Part shown: positions 54,900 to 64,000 of the stretch, piece after piece
How the letters are laid out: each line of letters opens with the position of its first letter
How positions within the stretch are numbered: the stretch's first letter is position 1
Assembly: GCA_012845835.1 (NCBI GenBank)
Contig: JABAKD010000002.1
Span: 16,701,629 to 16,765,628, forward strand
Direction: 5' to 3'
DNA: 64,000 nt
Origin: Undaria pinnatifida
Lineage: Eukaryota; Sar; Phaeophyceae; Laminariales; Alariaceae
The notes under the pieces: model-generated
Database searches by the model: none
The model's input: only the letters and a program-made list of their open reading frames with translations
Told to the model about the DNA's origin: nothing
Program-made: the position numbers and the translations under genes

Positions 54900-57830
54900 G
54901 TTTGCCCGGACGGGCTCTGAAATCGGGTATATACCCCACTATTGATAGGAAACTGGTACGGTCTGCTGTACACCTGACTCGTGTTCGCTTCGGCGATTCT
55001 TCATCCGTGAAATGCGAAAAGCCCAAGCAAAAGAAGTCGCCCCTGTGGTCGTTTTTCCTCCAAGGAACGGGCGCGGGCCTCAAACAGGCCAACTGCAGGG
55101 TAGAGGGCTGCTAAAACCCACCGTTAAGGCGCAATCGACATCTAACCTATCGCAGCACATGGACGGCCACCACAAGGGTCTGCCCGCGTACGTCGGGATA
55201 GTCCGGAAGGTCGCACACGCGTCTGTCAGAAAACTCCAGTTCGCGACAAGGGTATCATGGCGTTCCTGGACCAGGACGAGTCATCGGTACACCAGCGACT
55301 AATTATCGTGAGCGGCCACAAGAGCATCTCGGCCGTGGAGGAGCCAGGCTACAAAGAGATGATGCGGGGGGTTACGAAGGGGCCTTTCTTCGCTGCAGCT
55401 CCCTTGCAGAAAGAGCGTGTCGAAGCTTGTCACCCGCACTGCGATCGTGGAAACGACCAGGCTGAAGGAGCTGGCGGCAGGCGAGGATGTGAGCCTCACC
55501 TGCGATGGCTGGACGTCGGGAAATGGGCTTGGCATGATGGGCGTTACCGCTTACTGGATCAACAAGGATCGGAAGCTCGTCTTTGCGTGTCTCGACGTCT
55601 TTGAGCTACCAGGTTCCCACAACGGCATCAGGTGAGATGTACGAGTTTTGTGGGGGGTTGGATGCTGCAACAGATGATACACAAGTGCTGCCGTACCCGT
55701 ACACGGTCTTCACATTTTCGGGCACCGGGAAGGATTCGTGTGGACGATGAAATAGTCATTCTTGTTCAGCATTTCTCATATAGTTTAACAGCCGCCTTAC
55801 AACGCAATCCAACCCCTTCATGCATAGTCGCATGTCCTTTCCCTCCTGGATCCTGAATAATATCCGGCATACAGCAAGTACGCGTATACCAGGTATGCAC
55901 AAACGCTTTCGCGAAATTAGAGTACTACCTTCGTACGTATCCCTCTCTCACGTTAGCCGTGCGCCCTGTGGACCGTCCCCCCCCCCCCCCAGCTTTTCAT
56001 AGACAAATTATTAACGACATGCTCGCTATAGCACACAGCAAATTAAGAGATAAACGCCCGTCCAATGTTACCTGCCTGCCGGTGCAATACACCTCCACGT
56101 TTAGTCCGTACTCCGTGCAGCTGCTGATGCAGGAGTTTTGCCACAGCAGCGGTGGTTCGTGAGCGTTGCAATATAAACTGTACCTCATGCTGTCGCCCAC
56201 AGAGTGTACAGTAGCACAACATCTCCTCAACAAGTACTGCACGCTTCGGCAAAATGCTCGTCGTTTTAGCATAGCTTAGTCCCCTCTGTCAACCTCCGTT
56301 GTGGCCGACCTTCTCCCTTGCCCAGCCAGTGTAGGCTTGTCGAGGCGGTGAAGGGGGTCATGGCGCCGTACGATATCACCGGTTCGAACGTGATCGCGGT
56401 GACTACCGACACCGCCGCCAACTAGAAGTGCGCCAACATGCAGCATACCAACATGCAATGGCTGCTGTATATCTGCCAGGTCCTGGAGCTCGTCATGGGC
56501 GTGCTTATAAAGAGACCTCGAACCGGCACGGCTTAGCCCTGTGTTTAGGCCGTTCTACAAGAATCGTCTATTGTGAACTACATAAGACATATATACGTAT
56601 ATGGCTACTGATAGACCATTTTACGGGTTCATCATGTTGCAGCACGCGCTCTATATGATACAATACAGGACAACCGAGAAGACACTTGCATACTGACCTG
56701 GCTGGGTGTCTTATTTGGGAGAGGGGGCGTGCTACACTATCTTTAGTATAAAAGCTCCCGGACGAGGCCTTTTCGTGTAGATATCGGCATTTCTTGGTAT
56801 CCTGCTCGCTACTAGGTGTCCTGTATACCAGGAAGAGTTTACCACATTGCCCGTGTTTTGCATGGAGTCCCACACCCAACGTATGGCATAACTGCATGCA
56901 TATTAACGTCCATCCCCCCCGTGGTCCAACGCCGCTTCTGTATTGCTGATTTTTGTTTCACCGCTTGAACAGCTTCTCGCTAAGCTACACAAGGGTCCAA
57001 GCTTGGGTCAAACGTTCCACTGCAGCGAAGGCTAACCTTACCGAAGCGCAGCGCTTCTGCAAGCTACCTGTGAAGGCACTACCGGGTGCTTGTCCGACGC
57101 GGTAGTGGAGCACGCCTACGACGGTGCAGGCGTTTGTCGACAACGAGCGTGCCGTCAAGCTGCCGATCGACCCGGCGAACGACACCGTGCAGAAGAGCAA
57201 TGTCCCGGTCCTCAAGGAGCACGACTGGGTGGTGAGAGCAGTAGCCCCATCTCTGACGACGAGGAATGGGTGGCAAGTTTGGCAAAAGGTTTTCGAACGC
57301 GTCCCATTCTTATTTTATTTTCTTCTTTGATATCGACACGCTTGGTTGGCGTGATTTTTTTTCTGGTTTTGGGAGTTTTGGAGTTGGTGGTATAAAATAA
57401 CGGCAACCTTTAGAACCACGGCTCACGGCTTCCAAAGGTGGGGTTGACGTGTTGGAAAACATTATTATATCGCCGGGCCACTGTTGCTGCAGGGCGAAAT
57501 CGCATGAAAACGCAGCGACAGCTGGCCGCTGTACGATTATGCTGGTTATTGCCTGCATTTAATGTTTGTATTGCCGCCAATAGAGGGGTCGGGGGACATT
57601 CTCGTCATCGCCGTCCCATGAATTATATACCAGAGACGTCCGGAGGGGGGGCAGTATGCTACCATCAGCACGCTCGACATGATTATCGACAAGGGCTTCG
57701 CGATCGTGTCAAAATGCCTCCACGGGCTCTGCGCTGTGCAACGAGGTGTCTATACAAAACGGAATATTATTTTGTTGCTATGATCGTTTTTTTTTTTTTT
57801 TCGTCATCCTCCGGCGGATGGGGAAAATAA
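54900..57830 (+). pseudogene. Decayed hAT-family DNA transposase
   Basis: Fragments in different plus-strand frames follow hAT order. First comes a BED-finger-like region (PLWSFFLQ ... ANCRVEGC, then STSNLSQHMDGHHKG, 55030-55190), then GHKSISAVEEPGYKEMMRGV (55310-55375). Next are EDVSLTCDGWTSGNGLGMMG and VTAYWINKDRKLVFACLD (55480-55600), PYDITGSNVIAVTTDTAAN (56360-56425), and AVKLPIDPANDTVQ with VPVLKEHDWVV (57150-57235). MIIDKGFAIVSKC follows near 57680. Frameshifts and stops separate nearly all of them. Terminal inverted repeats and 8-bp target duplications were not found. No complete transposase remains. Confidence 0.7.
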
Positions 57831-60800
57831 AGCTTTAGCTTACCACATCGTTGCTGATGATGAGTCCCGACAACGCGTTCTTCATGGCCGCCTCGAAGCG
57901 TTTTCCCTATCGTACTACTGCTGTGTTGTTTTACGATCGATCTCTTCGCGAGGGCCTCCTACAACCGCTGACCCTGGCATGTACGTATTAATAGTAGGCA
58001 GCTCCTCTTCACAGCCAACGTTCTTGATTTATTGTTAATATCGTAACTTCTCGCGGAGTGCGTGATCACACGGCGGTGGCAGTTTCACCTGATGTGGAGC
58101 ACCGCTCTCCTTCCTTTAGTACCGGTACGATTATTCGTAGCTTTTGGCTTTCGGTACTTTTCGAGCTGCTGCTGTTGACTGTCTGATGTGAATACGAGAA
58201 CAGCTTGTAAGAGACAGAAGCTTAACCTACAAGCAACCGATGTCCCGTTGTCACACACCACCGCTGCGGGGCTCCTGTGCATGGTGCTTGTCACCAGGGG
58301 TGCGCCAGATACCACATACGAGTACCCCTAATAAAAGCACCCCCGGTGATGATATTTTCAAAGGTAAAGTTATCACTGGGGTGTGCTTTCATCCGTGTTA
58401 TATCGTATGGTACCTGTCTCGTAGTCTGTGAACACGGAACTCGTTACTCTACTGCTGTAAGGAGGAGGCATCGGCACGGACACTGCTTGTGCTGGGTGGA
58501 GATGGGCGGAGTTATATATTTCAACACTTTTGGGGCCCATGTACAGCGACGAAAAAAAAGTGATTGCGACATTTTCGAGCGTCTACGAGTCGCGTGAGAG
58601 CGCAGCAGCATGAGCAGGATCATGCCGCACTCGTCCTGTACGACCCTTTGCATTGTTGTGCTTTCGGAGGCCAATGTTATCATCCCCCAGTCAGCAGTGC
58701 CCGATGCTGTCATCAATTTTCATCGTCATTTTTTCCCTCTGGACCTCGAAAGTGGTTGATGTGAAGAACACACACACACACATCAGCATCTTACGAGTAC
58801 GAATCAAGCGGTCTGTCCAGGCTCGGGGCTAGTATCATGCCGGGTATAAACGAATGCTCACAGATTCACTGGAGACCGTTACAGCAGTGAAATACGCACG
58901 CAAGCCATTGAATAGAACATGGCACGCGCTTCGAGAGCTCTTCCTGCCTTCCTGCTATCAGGTACCATCTATGGGTATGACATGGTGGAACACGATAGTT
59001 CGGTACGTAAATGCTGTGGATCAAAAGGGACACACACGAACTCGGGAGACAGCGACACAGCCACTGCTGTACAATGCCGTTGAAAGGATCGATGGCAACA
59101 GAAAAGTGCCGTCGTGGTACAAAGCAGCTGTGGTGCTCAATGCAATCAGCACCGACGAGCATGCATCACGCGAAACCATCTCACGCACAGGGAACAAACA
59201 ACGAGCTCCGTTGTGCCGCTGTTGCTGCTGATACTCTGCAGCAGTGGTCCCTCTATATTGCCCAATAATTAGTGCGGACTACCCTCTATAGAGCACGTGA
59301 AATCACTTGTAAATTGGAAAAGAAGCGAGTAGGTAGCGCCGGTTTCCGATTTAGTGCCGATGTTTCCGGCCGACACATACCAGCATTATAGAGTGACTGC
59401 GCCGTTTTTGGTTCCCGACAAGAAAAATGGACCTCCATACGATATTTTCTCGTGTTACGAGTTACGAGTGCTGACTTGTAGAGGTCGCTGATGCTGATGC
59501 CCGGCACCAATGCCCACAGGAGGCGACACTCCTCTAGCCTTGCTGCGCAACGATACCCTAAATACTCCCATGCATAGGCCTGCCTTCGGCCTACTGACTA
59601 TTGACAGGTGTCAATTCCGGGCCTCTGGTATCGCTTTGAGAATGAATGTCGCTCTTCGCACGCGCAGACCCTTGCAACGAGGCAAGCCGAGAGAGGGGCA
59701 AGAGATCACCGCAGCATCGCCGCAACTCCACAGACCATACAAAATCATAGAGACACCCACCTGGAGAGGTATAAACTCCTGCCGTTCCGTTCTTCCCGCG
59801 TGCACGGCCCGACTTCTGTAATGACTTTCGTCTCGCTGCTTCACGTCGTCACACAAACACGACTTCGGGAATTTTGCCACGATTGTCTGGAGGCGTACAC
59901 ATGGAGGGATCCGGGGACGATCTCTTTGTCGTTTTCTTTTTTTTTCGTTTTGTGGACCATGGTGTGGTTCATCATGGTTGTGTTTTTTTCAGCGTTTTTT
60001 ACCGTCCCAGTCGTCCCAGTTGTTCGAATTAACCAGTTAACGCGTGCTGTAACGGTAAGCAAGGGTGTGCGGTGTGCGGCCTTCGAATGTTATCAATGCC
60101 AGCCTATGCCTAATGCAGTGCATCACACGTCCCGAAAGGTTTCAGGACTAATAAATACGCTCATCAGTCGAAGGCTCTCCGATAAGGCACATACTACTCT
60201 GTTCAGCCCTGCGGGACAAGCGTACGCTCGAATCCAGTAGTACGACGAACGTCTGTGTTTTTGGTAGGTTTTAGAGCTTATGAAGCCTTTGTTACGAGCA
60301 TAGCCCCAACATATAACAGACGTGCCCCCCTTGCGCGATCAATCGCGCGCACTCGGTATGTATGTGTACAGCAGTACTGGAGACGGGCAAAAATCGAGTA
60401 TTATTGTTATTGCATTAATTGCTCGTCGCGCATCTAAGTTCGACTTAAAAATAGAGATCCGGTCAAGCGGTCAGTTCACACAGATTCGATCCGTGTTTTT
60501 TTCTGCTTGATATTAGAAAACAGCCGCTAGCATTTTCTGGACTGCATCAGTATACTGCGCGCGTTTATCTCGAATTCAAGGGCTTTCGGTATTGAGCAAC
60601 TGACGTAAACTTTTCGGGAGTTTTGCCCAGGATTGTTATTACCCGAGATCGCGAGACTTCCCAGATGGCGGCGGGTGACACGTGCGGAGGCAGCGCCGCG
60701 AGCGCGTTGCCGTCGGTGCCCTGAGGCGGAAGTTATCAGCCGAGGTGCAAAAAAAAACACAGAAAACAACGCGGACAAAACAAGTGCGGACAAAACACTG

Positions 60801-61170
60801 CGGACAAGAAAGGATAGCCGTCTGAGGAATAGCCGAAACAGAAACTAACCCCAACGAAGTAATCTGTTCAGCTCGCTACGACAGAGCTCAACCCCGCGAC
60901 ACATCATAAGTATCCGTAAAACAACAGTAGCGAGCAGCGTGCACCCCACCCGCACAACAAGCGCAGAGTAGCACTTCCACCGAGGCACTTCGTAGCACCC
61001 CCCCCGCCGTCGCTGCAGCCTAAAAATCAACACCTATTAATAATAGATACTGACAAGCCTCCATGGCCCATTAAAGCCCAACCTCCTTGCGGGTAGGGTA
61101 TGGAGCTCTTCAACTTAGCACAGCTAGCCACAACAATGCAGCGGTTTTAGGCGAGCCTGTCCACCCTGCA
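57831..61170. other. Intergenic, no gene recognised
   Basis: Short frames (58277-58597, 58854-59231, 59608-60240, 60255-60437) have no conserved motifs. A GGGGCCCATGTACAGCGAC fragment at 58532 is shared with 6220 and 19605. A CA repeat is at 58770-58783. Confidence 0.45.
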
Positions 61171-62871
61171 TCACGATATTCCCTCCATGCTCTCCACTCC
61201 CCCACCCCGCCCCTCCAATGCCACAGACTTTCGGCGGCGTTCAAACGCATCCCGCAGCGCCTTCCGTCTCTTTACGAGCGCCGCGGCGAACTGGAGTACA
61301 AAAACGCACAGCAGCACATTCAAAATTACCGTCTGGAAGTAGTAGAAGTTTGCGTTGCCCGTTCCGGCCTGCAGCCACACGTGGCGCATGGTGGGTAGAA
61401 GGAGGGCGGGGATAAGTGCTATCATCCCCACAGGAATGACCAGGCGCATGCGCGCGGAGGTGCGGGGAAAACACAAGAAGAGGCACCCAGCCAGCATCGG
61501 GTCCGCCAGAGTAGGGTAGGGGTGGAACAGTCCGAAGATTGCCAGCAGCAGTGCGGTCTGCCACGAAACAAGCAAAAGCAAGACAGGCGAAAGCGGGGCG
61601 GGTAACAAATATGAAAGGGGCGCCGAGAGCATGGGAGCACCGAGGACGTGAGGAGAAGGCGATTGACCGGGTACGAATAACTGAGCAAAAATGAAGCGAA
61701 AACCAGGGCTGGCCGACAAGTGCAATAGCAATACTACTACAACAAAAACAGTAGAAACAAAAAACGAGAGCTGCCTGCCCTTACTGCATTCCCGGCGCGT
61801 TACGAGTGCATCAAACCACGCAACACGAGCGTACACAGGAATTCCTCCCTCCACCCCATCCGATAGCCAGCCCTGCCTTCGCACCAAAACATTGCCTAGA
61901 AATTAACATACATCGTGCGATACACCCCCGCCCCACCCGTCTCGTTCCTCGCTCGCTCTCTCACTCTCTCTCACCAACGCCTCAGGAAACATGCCCAGTC
62001 GTATTGTAGCGGGCATGATGTACACGTAGGGCTGGGAGAGGAAAAGCACCCGGAAGAACCCCCCAAACCTGGGAAACAGCTCCGCGAAGAAATACCAGTA
62101 AAGCCCCGCATTCGGGGTAAGGTCTTCACAGAGAAGCTGCCCGCTCACAGCTGCGTTCAGGAACGCCCACGACCGAGACGTGCCCAGCCAGCACGCCCCG
62201 AGAACTATGGCGCACCATGCCGCAAACGCCACGCATAGGCGCAAGAACGCCTTGATGTCAAGAGTAAAGTACCGAGGGTCGAAGGAAGCTCCTTCCGTTG
62301 CTTCAACTTCGACGAGACGGACCGGCTCATCTGCGCCGTTGCTTCCCACCGAGCACCCTCCATCGGCCGGGTCATGTTTCTGCTGTCGACTCTCTCCGTT
62401 AGTGCCCCCCCTACCATTTCCTGACCCGCCCCGACCTCCCACCTCCCCACGCGTGACACCAACGTCAGCACCACCCGAGGAAAATTCAACGCCTGACCCG
62501 CGACCCCACCCTTCGCGACGAACCACGGGCGACCCATCCCCATCTCCGAGGGAGCTGCTCCCGAGCATGAGCGCTGCCGGCAGTATCAGCGGCGCGGCGT
62601 AAAACCGCCAGAGGCACGTCGCCGCCGCGAGCGCCGCAGCAGTAATCCCGGTCCGTCGAGACCCCGCAGCCACAAGCGCGACTAGGGGAAACACGCGCCC
62701 CAAAACATCACCGGACAAAGCCGCGCACTGCCCCACCGAGACAGGGTTAAGCAGGTACACCGCTAAAACAATGTCCGGGAGATTCCAAGCTACGCCTCCC
62801 GGTCCGGAGCCGCCCGGGAAGTTCCCAGAGAAGGCGGCGTCGCTGGTGAGTTCTCGGTGTGTGTTCGACAT
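61171..62871 (-). CDS. PIGU: GPI transamidase subunit PIG-U-like (N-terminal exon missing)
   Basis: Membrane subunit of the ER complex that attaches GPI anchors to proteins. Exons on the minus strand run from about 62871 to 61975 and from 61557 to 61171, joined in phase 0 (TTG|GTGAGA to GGCAG|ACC). Family features in order: PDIVLAVYLLNPVSV (helix near the start), AAATCLWRFYAAPLILP, then the hallmark TPNAGLYWYFFAELFPRFGG and YVYIMPATIRLGMFPEAL. In exon 2 come LAIFGLFHPYPTLADPMLAG, RHVWLQAGTGNANFYYFQT and a charged C-terminus (RRKALRDAFERRRKS). A Gly/Ser/Asp-rich insert of about 90 residues splits the middle (about 62540-62280). The usual first membrane helix and luminal loop are not found, so a 5' exon lies further upstream, probably beyond 64000. 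The start at 62871 (first family-adjacent ATG) is provisional; the frame is open to 63072, with another ATG at 62970. Confidence 0.85.
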
Positions 62872-64000
62872 GTCGACCTTAGCTTCGGCCGAGTCTGTCG
62901 AATCGGGATGTGGGGTGGACAAGAAAGTCGAGGAGTTCTTCAAGCCGGGCGGTTTGGAATCCTCATCCATCCACCCTTCCAGCTGTGCTTCCCTGGGTAG
63001 GCCGACGGGTGGGCAGCATCGAATGCAAGGCGAGTATGACGGGGAAGCGAGGTGGATTGGGTTTTGGGACAATCCTAAACGAGCGAGGCGGATACAGATA
63101 CACTATGCTTCACGGTTCTACGGGGGGTGACGCGATGTCGCCAATTTTAAGACGCGATCATGGACCGTGCAAGAGAGAGCACAGATCAGCGTCCCTTACA
63201 AAAAGTAACATCACAAACAGTAACACGGCCTTGATTACAACAGGAATACGAGACAGCCCCTGTCCTAGGCAACGCAGCGAACAGGAACATTAACATGCCG
63301 CCTCCTCCAAAAGTGAGAGAACAGCGTTGACGTGTGCTCGCGTCGTTTGCATTTCAGTTGACTAATCCAGCTCGCCGCCAGCTTCGAGAAAAGTGACAGT
63401 AACACACAAGCGGCGTCCTCAAAGAAGGGCCGTGCATCACACCAGCCATGAACGTGCCCAACGAAATATCAACGATACCCCGATCCAGGCCAGCTACGAG
63501 TACTCGCACAATGCCGCACAACAACAGACACGCATTCGTAGACCGGACGACCACCAAACATTGGCCATGGTACCTCCAACTAAACAAGCTGGGACGCTCA
63601 CAACCCTTGCAAAACACGAAACGTCTTGAGGCAAACCGACGCGAAACGACACCTCCCAGCAACCATTCTTGGGACGTGAGAGGCAAAAAAGGAACAAAAA
63701 AAATGACGATTGCAACATCGGCCAAATTTACGTAAAGGCAACCCGCCACTGTTTGGTGAGAGGTTGGGTTTGGGGGTGATACCTTTAGTACAGGCACTGC
63801 ACGGCACGGAGTTATGCAACACACTCGCAGCATGACACCACTCGTACTGCAGCTCCCTCACACAATACGGTTGGAGCGTTTCTCTGTTGTACGGGCGTTG
63901 TACCTCGGTCTCGACAGAGTTTACAGTCTACGACGCGGGGCACGCCACCCTCTCACCAGTCACCGGACTCCACAGCCACCGCACGCCGGCATATCGCTCG
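62872..64000. other. Upstream of PIG-U-like exon, unassigned
   Basis: May hold the intron before the missing PIG-U N-terminal exon. The minus-strand 159-codon frame at 63833-63354 does not resemble the PIG-U N-terminus. Nothing else supported. Confidence 0.35.

Overview
This window looks like nuclear DNA of a brown alga (Phaeophyceae, Ectocarpus-like). That is an inference from four things: a plastid LHC-like protein with a heterokont bipartite presequence (hydrophobic signal followed by a Phe at the cleavage point), intron-rich genes with low-complexity expansions inside conserved enzymes, very abundant simple repeats, and Ty3/gypsy integrase sequence of the type I associate with brown algal retroelements. 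Roughly 12 kb of the 64 kb is assignable to genes including short introns. The rest is repeats, transposon remnants and unassigned DNA.

Genes, left to right. (1) + strand, 1-2792: CDP-alcohol phosphatidyltransferase family membrane enzyme, three exons, 5' end outside the window. (2) - strand, 16915-12078: a four-exon gene of about 1049 codons whose introns agree in phase but whose family I do not recognise. (3) + strand, 17281-22440: three-helix LHC/ELIP-like plastid protein; a short signal-peptide exon appears to be joined to the body exon across a 4.5-kb intron. (4) - strand, 41059-34660: complete four-exon CDC14-type dual-specificity phosphatase. (5) - strand, 53317-45938: complete eight-exon mitochondrial ATP synthase peripheral-stalk subunit b-like protein. 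(6) - strand, 62871-61171: PIG-U-like GPI transamidase subunit, lacking its N-terminal exon. Exon joins were chosen by GT/AG sites and reading-phase agreement and by alignment to remembered family features; none was computed.

Mobile and repeat regions. 6.8-8.2 kb: a higher-order repeat built from GGGAT arrays. 25.1-26.3 kb: a tandem array of about 220-bp units interrupted by a tRNA-like SINE with an A-tail. 26.6-29.3 kb: a decayed, internally deleted gypsy element between two LTR-like repeats. 31.7-32.7 kb, 46.2-46.5 kb and 1.66-1.74 kb: 3' ends of LINE-like elements, bounded on both sides by G/C homopolymer runs. 54.9-57.8 kb: a broken hAT transposase. Giant triplet arrays lie at 41.7-44.2 kb and 48.3 kb. 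At least four further short dispersed families recur across the window: GGGTC foldbacks, GATCT-rich elements, a CTATACTAA-type 60-mer, and the second poly-G-bounded family.

The genes are unrelated housekeeping functions (lipid head-group transfer, light harvesting or photoprotection, cell-cycle phosphatase, respiration, GPI anchoring). No operon-like or defence-system cluster is visible. The most distinctive signals are the homopolymer-flanked LINEs, the partial exon duplications inside the ATP synthase b gene, the SINE and the split plastid presequence.
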